64,000 nucleotides of DNA from Natranaerofaba carboxydovora (GTDB lineage: Bacteria; Bacillota; Natranaerobiia; Natranaerobiales; Natranaerofabaceae). The stretch's first letter is position 1. Each line of letters begins with the position of its first letter. Where the stretch lies: the NCBI RefSeq assembly GCF_022539405.1, contig NZ_CP054394.1, positions 312,501-376,500 of the forward strand, read 5' to 3'. The notes beneath the pieces were generated by a model. That model was not told the origin of the DNA, did not search any database, and worked only from the letters and a program-made list of their open reading frames with translations. A program made the translations under genes and the position numbers. This document shows, in pieces, positions 25,252 to 33,303 of this stretch.

Positions 25252-25476
25252 AGGGATGAAGTAGGTATCACAGATGGACTTGGAAGGAAAAATCCCCTTG
25301 GTGCCAAAATAGTTGCTGTTGCTGATACTTATGATGCAATGACAACTGACAGACCTTATCGTAAAGCCTTAAGTAAAGAAATAGCGATGGAAGAAATAGA
25401 AAAAAATTCAGGAACTCAGTTTGACCCTGAAATAGTAAAAGCATGGCTTAGGATTGATTCTCGGGGAAGAGCTTAA
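25252..25476 (+). pseudogene. 3' remnant of an HD-GYP phosphodiesterase gene
   Basis: The frame reads DGLGRKNPLGAKIVAVADTY, then DAMTTDRPYRKAL and SGTQFDPEIV, the C-terminal third of an HD-GYP domain (c-di-GMP hydrolysis). The HD dyad and the GYP signature itself are missing and no start or ribosome-binding site fits, so only a fragment remains. It directly precedes two PAS-GGDEF genes, consistent with erosion of a c-di-GMP cluster. Confidence 0.8.
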
Positions 25477-25490
25477 AGGTTGGTGATATA

Positions 25491-26084
25491 ATGTTGGAGG
25501 AAAATCTTTCTGTAGAATCTTTTAAAAAAATAATGGATGAGATTAACGTAGGAATTTCCATGGTGGATTCTGATGGCAAGGTGATATATGCTAATCCTGA
25601 AAGCAAACAATTACTAGGAATCACATCAAGGGAGGATGGAGAATACTGCAGTATAATTAGTTGTCACCCATACTTGAATGAAATCTTAAATCAAAAGATA
25701 GATATTGAAGCTCAAAAAGTTGGCGTTATGATGATAGACGTAAATAAATTTAAACAAATAAACGATAATCTAGGTCATCAAACAGGGGACTACTTTTTGA
25801 AAGAGACTGCTAAGATTTTAAAGTATTCAATACTAGGAAAAGACATAGCAGTACGATATGGCGGAGATGAATTTCTTTTAATTTTGCCAGATTGTAGTGA
25901 AAACGAAGTCAAATTTGTCAAAAAAAGAATCGAATCAAATGTAGACAAATGGAACAGCTCTAAAAATACTTACAAATACAAATTGGAATTAGCTGTGGGT
26001 ATTTCGTCCGGGGCAAAGGATGAGTTGATAAGGTTAATAGATGAAGCAGATAAATCTATGTATGAAAATAAAAGAAGAATGTAA
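25491..26084 (+). CDS. Short PAS-GGDEF protein (diguanylate cyclase-like)
   Basis: 197 aa. A shortened PAS segment (residues about 8-58, GISMVDSDGKVIYANPESKQLLG) runs almost directly into a GGDEF domain (GVMMIDVNKFKQINDNLGH, then RYGGDEFLLILPDC). The GGDEF signature is intact, so c-di-GMP synthesis is possible. Aligned by eye to the next gene, about 100 residues linking the SCHP motif to the GGDEF domain are missing, including the rest of the PAS output region. It starts 14 bp after the HD-GYP remnant. Confidence 0.85.
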   Translation: MLEENLSVESFKKIMDEINVGISMVDSDGKVIYANPESKQLLGITSREDGEYCSIISCHPYLNEILNQKIDIEAQKVGVMMIDVNKFKQINDNLGHQTGDYFLKETAKILKYSILGKDIAVRYGGDEFLLILPDCSENEVKFVKKRIESNVDKWNSSKNTYKYKLELAVGISSGAKDELIRLIDEADKSMYENKRRM

Positions 26085-26105
26085 CAGAGGATGTTATTTT
26101 TAGAT

Positions 26106-26140
26106 GTCAGCTATTAAAAATCTTTTAGCTGACTTTTTTT
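26106..26140 (+). terminator. Terminator after the first PAS-GGDEF gene
   Basis: GTCAGCT and AGCTGAC form a 7-bp stem around a 14-nt loop, followed by TTTTTTTA. Confidence 0.8.
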
Positions 26141-26194
26141 ATGATTTTTTGTTAAAATGTAATTAGGGTGAATGAAAAAAGCGGGGTGAAACTT

Positions 26195-27103
26195 ATGGAT
26201 GGATTTAATTCTTCTGGAGAGCTCTTTAAAAAGATTTTGGAAGAGGTTAATTTTGGGGTGACTTTAGTGGACGGTCAGGGGAAAATACTATTTTCTAATG
26301 TTGAAGCTAGAGAGCTTTTGGGTATAAATAATAATGAAAAAGATCAGGAGTACTTGGAAATTATTAGCTGTCATCCTGGAGAGCTGCAGGATAAAGTCAA
26401 AGAAAAGTTAAATGGCAACAGCAGTAGTCACTCAAAAAAAGCGCTGCCAAAAAACTCATGGCACCGGACAATCTACAATAATGGATACTGGGTTGATAAT
26501 TATTTGTCTGTTATGCAGTACGGGGAGTTTAAGGGTGTTGTAATTGTCAGCAAAGACTCTACGGAGGAAGTAGAGCTAAGGCAGGCTTTGGAAAAAGCTA
26601 AATCTGAAGTATGTTATATGTATGATGATGCCAGCTTAGGGGCAGTCACCGACAGGTTAACAGGTATTTACAACATAGATTATTTACAAAAGATAGAGAC
26701 CGGTGAGATTGAAATTGATGCTGATCATGTTGGAGTTATGATGATTGACATTAACAAACTGCAGGAGATAAATGAAGTTTTAGGTACCGATGAAGGCAAT
26801 AAATTTTTAGCTGAAACAGCTAGAGTTCTGAAAGAATCGATTTTGGGTAAAGATATACCCATGAGATACGGTGATGATGAATTTTTGGTTCTACTCCCTG
26901 ATTGTAAAGATACCGGGGTAAAAAGGATACGAGAAAGGATAGAAGAGAATATAGAAAAATGGAACAAAAAAACTAACAAAACTAACTTTAACCTTGAGCT
27001 TGCCTTTGGCTGTACTTCAGGAAAACTTGACAGATTACAAGGTGTTATTGATAGAGCCTACGAACTTATGGAAAACGATAAAAGAAAGAAAAAACAGACT
27101 TAG
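26195..27103 (+). CDS. PAS-GGDEF protein with degenerate GDDEF motif
   Basis: 302 aa, a clear paralogue of the preceding gene. It has a full PAS domain (GVTLVDGQGKILFSNVEARELLG onward), a linker helix, and a GGDEF domain (GVMMIDINKLQEINEVLG). Its active-site loop reads RYGDDEF, with Asp in place of the second Gly, which usually weakens or abolishes cyclase activity, so it may act as a c-di-GMP or GTP sensor. ATG 26195 follows GCGGGGTG; a GTG at 26168 is possible. A terminator follows. Confidence 0.85.
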   Translation: MDGFNSSGELFKKILEEVNFGVTLVDGQGKILFSNVEARELLGINNNEKDQEYLEIISCHPGELQDKVKEKLNGNSSSHSKKALPKNSWHRTIYNNGYWVDNYLSVMQYGEFKGVVIVSKDSTEEVELRQALEKAKSEVCYMYDDASLGAVTDRLTGIYNIDYLQKIETGEIEIDADHVGVMMIDINKLQEINEVLGTDEGNKFLAETARVLKESILGKDIPMRYGDDEFLVLLPDCKDTGVKRIRERIEENIEKWNKKTNKTNFNLELAFGCTSGKLDRLQGVIDRAYELMENDKRKKKQT

Positions 27104-27149
27104 TAGAGATAAAACTGAGACTTCCGAATATTCTAAATGTAAATTTTAT

Positions 27150-27182
27150 AGAGGACAGCAAAATGTTTTAATGCTGTCCTCT
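27150..27182. terminator. Hairpin between convergent genes
   Basis: AGAGGACAGCA and TGCTGTCCTCT form a perfect 11-bp stem with an 11-nt loop. A/T-rich flanks on both sides suggest bidirectional termination. Confidence 0.7.
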
Positions 27183-27208
27183 TAATATTTGTCTTTGTTT
27201 AATACAGT

Positions 27209-27709
27209 TTAATTTTGAGAAGTTTTATTTAAAGCGTTTTGTAGTAAAGGATATATTATAAGTGCAATAATACCACCTGCAACTGCTGTTAAAAGCTGAG
27301 GCAGTTGAAGCATCTGGGCTGCCTGGGGCGGAATATCAATTATAAATTGAACTGCAAGAGCTAGGATTAAGAATTTAATAAGAGCTGCAACTCCAATGGC
27401 TAAAACTTTGTTAAACTTGTAAATATACTGGAATAAAATAACATAAAGCCAGTTTCCAACTACGATAAAAGGTATTGCAGGCCCTAACACAGGTGGCAAG
27501 ATACCCCTCATAAAGGCGATTATAGGGGTTAGAGCACCAATTGTAACTGAACCTTTAAGCCCGACTGTTAGCGTGGCTAGTATAAGCATGGCATTAACTG
27601 CAGGGCCTGTTACATACTGAGGTAGTCCGGCTATTTGAAAAGCAAGGGTAATCCCTAGTAAAACAGCAGTTTTTGTTAATGTTGGTAATGGGATAGCTTT
27701 GGTAGTAAT
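27209..27709 (-). CDS. ECF-transporter S-component-like membrane protein (AUU start)
   Basis: 166 aa, five to six hydrophobic helices. The sequence TKTAVLLGITLAFQIAGL, then QYVTGPAVNAMLILATLTVG and RGILPPVLGPAIPFI has the look of the small membrane proteins resembling ECF S components found near clostridial hydrogenase genes. The first Met (27589) would delete helix 1. A strong AAAGGAGGA lies seven bases before an in-frame ATT at 27707-27709, and no ATG, GTG or TTG fits that site, so AUU is the likely start. It follows the sigma-54 activator by 45 bp and is probably co-expressed with it. Confidence 0.72.
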   Translation of the reverse strand: MTTKAIPLPTLTKTAVLLGITLAFQIAGLPQYVTGPAVNAMLILATLTVGLKGSVTIGALTPIIAFMRGILPPVLGPAIPFIVVGNWLYVILFQYIYKFNKVLAIGVAALIKFLILALAVQFIIDIPPQAAQMLQLPQLLTAVAGGIIALIIYPLLQNALNKTSQN

Positions 27710-27754
27710 TTTTAACTCCTCCTTTCGATTATTAACATTAATTATCGATTTTGG

Positions 27755-30004
27755 TTAATCAAGCTTATGTTTTCTTAGCTTTTCGTACAAACTGGTCCTG
27801 TGAATCCCAAGAATTTTGGCAGCTTTTGTGCGATTGTTTCGAGTATTGTTAAGAGCGTTTAGGATTGCATCTTTTTCTGCTTTCGCGATGACTTCTTCTA
27901 GTGTTTTGTTTGTTGAAGGTGAGGATTTGTTAGCTGTGCTGTCAAAGTCAATGTCACTATCAAGGTTTACTTCATCAATTATATTTTGAGGTAGATGTTT
28001 TATTTTGATGGTATCTTCTTCAACCAGGTTGTATAGTCTTTCTGTTATATTTTCTAATTCTCTAATGTTTCCGGGCCATGAATACTGCTTAAATACTTTG
28101 ATGACCCCATCGTCAAACTTCTTTGGCGAAAAGCCCTGCTCCTGGCAGAGTTTTTGGGAGATGTGTTCTAATAATACTGGTATATCTCTGGTTCTTTCTC
28201 TAAGAGGTGGTATTGTTGTGGTGAGGACATTTAGTCTGTAATATAGATCTTCTCTGAAGTTACCTTTTTCTATTTCTTTGGTCAAATCTTTGTTAGTTGC
28301 AGCTATAATATGAGTGTTAATTTTTTTTGGTTTATTGCTGCCAACTCTCTGGACTATTTTTTCCTGTAATACATGCAGGATTTTTGCCTGCATGCTTAAT
28401 GACATATCACCTATCTCATCCAAAAAGATTATTCCGCCATCTGCTTCTTCAAATTTTCCTTTTCTCCCATTTTTGTCTGCCCCGGTAAAAGCTCCTCCAA
28501 CATAGCCAAAAAGCTCGGATTCTAATAAACTTTCTGGTATAGCGCTGCAGTTTACTTTTATAAATGGTTTGTCATTTCTGCTGCTGCATATATGAATTGT
28601 TTCGGCTATAAGACCTTTTCCGGTACCGCTCTCACCTAAAAGCAGTACTGTAGATGTGCATTTTGCCGCTTTGTAAATAAAGCTTTTAACCTCCTGCATT
28701 TTTTCTGATTCACTGATTACAGAATCTTTGTACTCTTGAAAATTTTTGATGCGCTGGTATTCTTCTTTATATTTTGCTGCTTCTGTGCTGGCTTTTTCTA
28801 GTAGATAGGGAAGGCACATTTCAATTTCTGCTACACCCCTATAAACTGCCTTTGCTTTTTCCTTGCAAGAATTGTACCCACATGCGCCACAATTTAGCTG
28901 ATCCTCTTTGTTTATTTTCCCGGTTGCCTTCAAAATCTCGCTGATTTGGTGATCATCAGGCAGTATTTCACTTCTGTCAACTGGTGAGAATTCTCTTGTC
29001 AAAACAATGTTAGTGTATCTTTTGTCTTCTTTTTTGGACTTTAATTTTTGTTTTGCAAAATCTGCTACTAGTTTTTTTCTATAAAAAAGACTTTTATCAT
29101 TATTTATTTCTGGGCCGTCTATACAGCCCTTACAATAAAGGATGTCAATTAAAGAGTTTGATATCTGCTTTGTTTTAATTGCATCTAATATTTCAAATAC
29201 ATCCTCTTCGCCTTCCGCTGTTATAATTTTATGATTTAGGATATCATTTTCTAAATTTGCTGCTTTTAGTAGTCCCCCCGGCAGCGGGAATACCGCTCCT
29301 TCACTGGCATATGGTTTGTCTAATTCCTTTTTTGGTGTTTTGTCAATTGAAATTTTATTTTCTGATAACATTTCTTTTAGTTCAGTAAAAGTTAACACGT
29401 AATCGACGTCCCCTTCTACATGGGGATGGGTTATTTCGCTTTTTTTGGCTATGCATGGACCGATAAAAATAATACTGTAGTGATTTCCATACATTTTTTG
29501 CAGTACCCTTGAAGCAGCTATCATTGGCGAAACTACAGGCATCAAATACTGTGTTAGTTTTGGATAGTGCTTTTCAACCAGGTTGATGATGACCGGGCAG
29601 GGAGAAGTTAGTACAGGTTTTTTTTGTTGGTCCCTGACAAACTGTTTGTTATATTCTTCTGCCACTAACTCTGCTCCATAGGCGACTTCACAAACTTTGT
29701 CAAAGCCTAGCTCTTTTAGTACCCCAATAGTCCTATAAGGGTCTTTCTCGAAGGCTGCTACGAAAGACGGGGCAAGTAGAGCTATTGTTTTTTGTTTTTT
29801 TAATAGGTTTAATACATTATCTTTATCGTTTTGGACTTCTTTGGCGTTTTGGGAGCAGACTTTTCTACACTGTCCACAATTAATGCAGTATTTTTCTATT
29901 ATTTGGGCTTGCCCATCCTCAACTTTTATTGCCTTGACAGGGCAATTTCTAATACAGGCGTAACAATGCTTGCAGTTGTTATAAATTGTACTTATTATTG
30001 CCAA
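27755..30004 (-). CDS. Sigma-54-dependent activator fused to [FeFe]-hydrogenase-like H-domain
   Basis: 749 aa. The order is: two ferredoxin clusters (CKHCYACIRNCP, CINCGQCRKVC); an [FeFe]-hydrogenase-like domain with its three Cys regions TSPCPV, GPCIAKKSE and YCKGCIDGP; a [4Fe-4S] motif CGACGYNSC...C; a sigma-54 AAA+ domain (GESGTGKG Walker A, GGAFTGA loop, FLDEIGDM); and a Fis-type HTH (NRTKAAKILGIHRTSLYEKL). TTG 30004 has AGGAG eight bases upstream. It diverges from the hnd-like hydrogenase operon, whose promoter is sigma-54 type, so it very probably senses H2 or redox state and activates that operon. The sensing role is inferred. Confidence 0.9.
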   Translation of the reverse strand: MAIISTIYNNCKHCYACIRNCPVKAIKVEDGQAQIIEKYCINCGQCRKVCSQNAKEVQNDKDNVLNLLKKQKTIALLAPSFVAAFEKDPYRTIGVLKELGFDKVCEVAYGAELVAEEYNKQFVRDQQKKPVLTSPCPVIINLVEKHYPKLTQYLMPVVSPMIAASRVLQKMYGNHYSIIFIGPCIAKKSEITHPHVEGDVDYVLTFTELKEMLSENKISIDKTPKKELDKPYASEGAVFPLPGGLLKAANLENDILNHKIITAEGEEDVFEILDAIKTKQISNSLIDILYCKGCIDGPEINNDKSLFYRKKLVADFAKQKLKSKKEDKRYTNIVLTREFSPVDRSEILPDDHQISEILKATGKINKEDQLNCGACGYNSCKEKAKAVYRGVAEIEMCLPYLLEKASTEAAKYKEEYQRIKNFQEYKDSVISESEKMQEVKSFIYKAAKCTSTVLLLGESGTGKGLIAETIHICSSRNDKPFIKVNCSAIPESLLESELFGYVGGAFTGADKNGRKGKFEEADGGIIFLDEIGDMSLSMQAKILHVLQEKIVQRVGSNKPKKINTHIIAATNKDLTKEIEKGNFREDLYYRLNVLTTTIPPLRERTRDIPVLLEHISQKLCQEQGFSPKKFDDGVIKVFKQYSWPGNIRELENITERLYNLVEEDTIKIKHLPQNIIDEVNLDSDIDFDSTANKSSPSTNKTLEEVIAKAEKDAILNALNNTRNNRTKAAKILGIHRTSLYEKLRKHKLD

Positions 30005-30109
30005 AAATCTCACTCCTGTGAATTTTTGTATTAAAAACAAAACTTAGTTTATTATGAATTTAAAGCAAAATAATACTTGGCTTCCATTATAAAACAATTT
30101 TATTATTTA

Positions 30110-30205
30110 TGCCAGGCTAACTAAACAAATATGTAGTGTAGGCACAACACAGTGTAGCGTTTTTTCTACAACAAACAGGATATAAAACAGCAAAACAGGG
30201 CTTTT
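30110..30205. promoter_or_regulatory. Candidate upstream activator sites
   Basis: Between the activator and the -24/-12 promoter, repeated GTGTAG words occur (TGTAGTGTAGGCACAACACA, then AGTGTAGCG and CTACAAC), with GTGT/ACAC and GTAG/CTAC pairings. They lie roughly 60-90 bp upstream of the -24 element, a usual distance for enhancer-type activator sites. The exact site is not resolved. Confidence 0.4.
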
Positions 30206-30220
30206 AACAATATTCTGAGT

Positions 30221-30236
30221 TGGTATAATTTTTGCA
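30221..30236 (+). promoter_or_regulatory. Sigma-54 (-24/-12) promoter of the hydrogenase operon
   Basis: TGGTATAATTTTTGCA matches TGGCACG-N4-TTGCA in spacing, with invariant GG and GC ten bases apart. It lies 56 bp ahead of the first hydrogenase gene, and the neighbouring regulator is a sigma-54 activator. Confidence 0.85.
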
Positions 30237-30291
30237 ATTTAATTAATAAGTGAAAAGATTACAACAATTCTAACAAGGGGGCTTGCTATAT

Positions 30292-30765
30292 ATGGATAGC
30301 AAAACAATGTCAACAACAAACCATAAACTTGAATTGATATTAGAGAAATATAAGGGAAGAGAAGAGTCTTTGATAACTGTACTTCAAAAAGCACAGGACC
30401 TATACGGGTATCTGCCGCACGAAGTTATAGTTCGGGTAGCAGAGGCACTTGATCTGTCGCTAAGCAGGGTGTATGGTGTGGTGACTTTTTATTCTCAGTT
30501 TTATCTTAAGCCCAGGGGTAGAAACATTATTAGGATTTGTCAGGGGACGGCATGTCATGTCCGAGGTATAAAAAAGATTATAGGTAAGGTAAAGGAAGAG
30601 ATTGGGATTGATGAGGGTGAGACCACAGAAGACTTGAGATTTACCCTTGAATCAGTTGCCTGTATAGGAGCTTGTGGTCTTGCTCCTGCGATAATGGTTA
30701 ATGACGAAACTCATGGCAGGCTTACTCCTGATAGGGTGCCACTTATTCTTTCCATGTATGAATAA
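30292..30765 (+). CDS. hndA: Hydrogenase subunit A, NuoE-like [2Fe-2S] protein
   Basis: 157 aa with a thioredoxin-like [2Fe-2S] fold of the NuoE family. It has QDLYGYLPHEV and VYGVVTFYSQF, and the cluster cysteines in CQGTAC and VACIGACGLAPA. It would carry electrons between NAD(P)H and the hydrogenase within the multimeric enzyme. ATG 30292 is preferred, with AAGGGG 11 bases upstream. It is the first gene of the operon; a 225-bp MITE separates it from the second gene. Confidence 0.92.
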   Translation: MDSKTMSTTNHKLELILEKYKGREESLITVLQKAQDLYGYLPHEVIVRVAEALDLSLSRVYGVVTFYSQFYLKPRGRNIIRICQGTACHVRGIKKIIGKVKEEIGIDEGETTEDLRFTLESVACIGACGLAPAIMVNDETHGRLTPDRVPLILSMYE

Positions 30766-30767
30766 CA

Positions 30768-30992
30768 TTGACTCTGGTGCAAAAAGTCTATTCACATAAG
30801 TAAAGTGTTTTTAATTGATACATCTAAGATTCGTTAGCAGTCGAAATAAGACTACCTAATCCAAGAACTCATCCTGAGTTCAATTAGCTAATGACATCCT
30901 GCCATTAGGCCTTATTTCTCCAGCTTCCTCATCAAGATGTATTGCAATTAAAAACAAAACTTTGCTCATATGACTTTTTGCACCTTAGTCAA
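30768..30992. repeat. Full-length MITE (copy A) inside the hydrogenase operon
   Basis: A 225-bp element. Its ends are TTGACT-CT-GGTGCAAAAAGTC and the inverted TTGACT-AA-GGTGCAAAAAGTC. The interior is a long imperfect palindrome: TTGATACATCT pairs roughly with AGATGTATTG, and GAAATAAG with CTTATTTC. It is about 85% identical by eye to the copy at 45170. No gene fits in it. It begins 2 bp after the hndA stop and ends 23 bp before the hndB start. Confidence 0.88.
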
Positions 30993-31014
30993 AAAAATTA
31001 TAGGGGGGTTTACT

Positions 31015-31413
31015 TTGAAAAAGATTCAGGTTCTAGATGATCTAAAAACATATAGAGAGAAGGCAAAAGATACAGTGTCGAAGGATTACAGCGAAGGCAT
31101 TAAAGTGATTATCGGCATGGGTACTTGTGGCAAAGCTGCGGGGGCAGCAGAAGTTAGAGCTGAGGTATTGAATGAACTGCAAAAAAGAAAAGTTGAAGAT
31201 ATAAGTGTCAATCAGACAGGGTGTATAGGTATGTGTGATTATGAAGTGCTTCTTGATGTGATGCGCCCAGGGGAAGGTAGAGTGACATACGGTAGGGTGA
31301 CGCCAAGAGATATCTCTAGGATAGTAGGCGAACACGTTATAAATGGTCGTATAGTAGAAGACAAAGTTCTTTGTAAGATATCAGAAGAAGAATTAAAAAA
31401 TGTTCTTATATGA
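31015..31413 (+). CDS. hndB: Hydrogenase subunit B, thioredoxin-like [2Fe-2S] ferredoxin
   Basis: 132 aa. It has the [2Fe-2S] cysteines in GMGTCGKAAGA and GCIGMCDYE, and a C-terminal RVTPRDISRIVGEHVINGR shared with NuoF N-terminal domains. It corresponds to HndB of four-subunit NADP-reducing hydrogenases. TTG 31015 follows GGGGGG; a longer reading upstream would take its codons from the MITE and is rejected. It is the second subunit, 75 bp before hndC. Confidence 0.9.
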   Translation: MKKIQVLDDLKTYREKAKDTVSKDYSEGIKVIIGMGTCGKAAGAAEVRAEVLNELQKRKVEDISVNQTGCIGMCDYEVLLDVMRPGEGRVTYGRVTPRDISRIVGEHVINGRIVEDKVLCKISEEELKNVLI

Positions 31414-31488
31414 GAAGCAATAGTCGCTATAAAAGTTGTTAGAAATTATTAGAAGTGTTAGAAGCTTAAGGATAAGGGGGAGATGTAG

Positions 31489-33282
31489 ATGAACTATTAC
31501 AGTAGGCACCTTTTGGTATGTGGAGGGGAAAGATGTACATCAGCTAGTGAGGATAGTGTAAAAGCTACTTTTATGAAAGAGCTAAAGAAAAATAATTTGG
31601 ATAAAGAAATAAAGATAATGGAAACAGAGTGTCATGGGCTATGTGACAGCGGGCCTATAGTAGTCGTATATCCTGAAGGTATTTTGTATAGTAAAGTTAA
31701 AAGTGAAGATGTAAAAGAAGTAGTTAAAGAACATTTGATTAATGGGAGAAAGGTATCCAGATTAATTTATAGAGAGCCCTATTCACTAGACAAGGTACCT
31801 GAATACCAGGAGTTGGATTTTTATAACAAACAGGTTAGAAATGTTCTTGGTAACTGTGGGATTATTAACCCGGATAGCCTGGAAGAATACGTTGCTTCAG
31901 GGGGATATAAGGCTTTGGAAAAAGTCCTTGCAGATATGAATCCAGAAGAAGTAATAAAAGAAATAAAAGACTCTAGCTTAAGGGGCCGGGGCGGTGGAGG
32001 TTTTCCCACGGGTCTTAAATGGAGCTTTTGTGCAGAGGCAACTGGAGATAAAAAATATATTATCTGTAATGCTGATGAGGGAGACCCTGGAGCTTTTATG
32101 GATAGAAGTCTCTTAGAGGGAGACCCACATAAAGTGATAGAAGGTATGATTATAGCTGGGTATGCTATTGGAGCAAGTGAAGGCTATATCTATATAAGAG
32201 CAGAATATCCCCTGGCAATAGAAAGGCTTGAGCAGGCAATAGCCCAGGCAGAAGAACTTGGATTATTGGGAGATAATATTGCTTCGAGCGGATTTAGCTT
32301 CAAATTACAAATTAAAGAAGGTGCAGGGGCTTTTGTATGTGGTGAGGAGACAGCACTTATAGCTTCTATTGAAGGACAGAGAGGAGTGCCAAGGTTTAGG
32401 CCTCCTTTTCCAGCGACGAAAGGGCTATTTGGGAAGCCGACAACGATTAATAATGTAGAGACTTTTGCCAACGTCCCTGTGATTATAAATCAGGGAGCAG
32501 ACAAATACGCAGGCACGGGTACAGAAAAAAGCAAAGGTACTAAAGTTTTTGCCCTGACAGGTAAGCTAAACAATACCGGTTTAGTTGAAGTTCCTATGGG
32601 TATTACAGTGAGAGAGATAGTTTATGAAGTTGGTGGTGGAATTCTTGATGACAAGAAGTTTAAAGCCGCCCAGATTGGAGGGCCTTCAGGAGGGTGTTTG
32701 CCGGAGAGGTTGATTGATCTGCCTGTGGATTATGATTCGCTAACCTCAGAAGGGGCTATAATGGGTTCAGGTGGTCTTGTAGTGATGGATGAAACTTCCT
32801 GTATGGTTGATGTGGCTAAATACTTTCTTACCTTTACCTGTAATGAATCCTGTGGTAAATGTACTCCCTGTAGAGAAGGTAATATGCGCCTTCTAGAACT
32901 TTTGGAAAAAGTCTGTGAAGGAAAAGGAGAAGAAGAAGACATAAAGAGGCTGGAGTCTCTTGGCGAAAAGATAAAAGCAAGTGCTCTATGTGGTCTTGGT
33001 CAGACTGCACCAAATCCAGTATTAAGTACGATCAAACATTTTAGGGATGAATATGAAACCCATGTTGTTGACAAAAAATGCCCCGCTGGAGTTTGTGAGG
33101 AGTTATTCTATTACTTGATTGACAGTGAGGCGTGTGTCGGATGTAGAGCATGTGTTAAGGTTTGTCCTTCTGAAGCTATTGTCGGAGAAAAAAGACAGCC
33201 TCACTATATTGACATGGAAAAATGTGTCAAATGCGGTGCTTGCATAGACGAATGTCCGTTTAATGCAATTATTATAGAATAA
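31489..33282 (+). CDS. hndC: Hydrogenase subunit C, NuoF-like flavoprotein
   Basis: 597 aa. The N-terminal [2Fe-2S] domain (CGGERCTSA, ECHGLCDSG) is followed by the NuoF core: NADH/FMN-binding LRGRGGGGFPTGLKW and NADEGDPGAFMDR, then GAGAFVCGEETAL, and the [4Fe-4S] ESCGKCTPCREG. The C terminus adds two ferredoxin clusters, CVGCRACVKVCP and CVKCGACIDECP. This is the flavin site where NAD(P)H electrons are exchanged or bifurcated with ferredoxin in HndABCD/HydABC-type enzymes. Confidence 0.95.
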   Translation: MNYYSRHLLVCGGERCTSASEDSVKATFMKELKKNNLDKEIKIMETECHGLCDSGPIVVVYPEGILYSKVKSEDVKEVVKEHLINGRKVSRLIYREPYSLDKVPEYQELDFYNKQVRNVLGNCGIINPDSLEEYVASGGYKALEKVLADMNPEEVIKEIKDSSLRGRGGGGFPTGLKWSFCAEATGDKKYIICNADEGDPGAFMDRSLLEGDPHKVIEGMIIAGYAIGASEGYIYIRAEYPLAIERLEQAIAQAEELGLLGDNIASSGFSFKLQIKEGAGAFVCGEETALIASIEGQRGVPRFRPPFPATKGLFGKPTTINNVETFANVPVIINQGADKYAGTGTEKSKGTKVFALTGKLNNTGLVEVPMGITVREIVYEVGGGILDDKKFKAAQIGGPSGGCLPERLIDLPVDYDSLTSEGAIMGSGGLVVMDETSCMVDVAKYFLTFTCNESCGKCTPCREGNMRLLELLEKVCEGKGEEEDIKRLESLGEKIKASALCGLGQTAPNPVLSTIKHFRDEYETHVVDKKCPAGVCEELFYYLIDSEACVGCRACVKVCPSEAIVGEKRQPHYIDMEKCVKCGACIDECPFNAIIIE

Positions 33283-33303
33283 CTTAGGAGGAGAGTGATT
33301 CGA

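Noticed and set aside
30970-31014. N-terminal extension of HndB starting inside the MITE
   Set aside because: The extension is encoded by the repeat end and lacks a ribosome-binding site; the TTG at 31015 has one and matches the family's N terminus.
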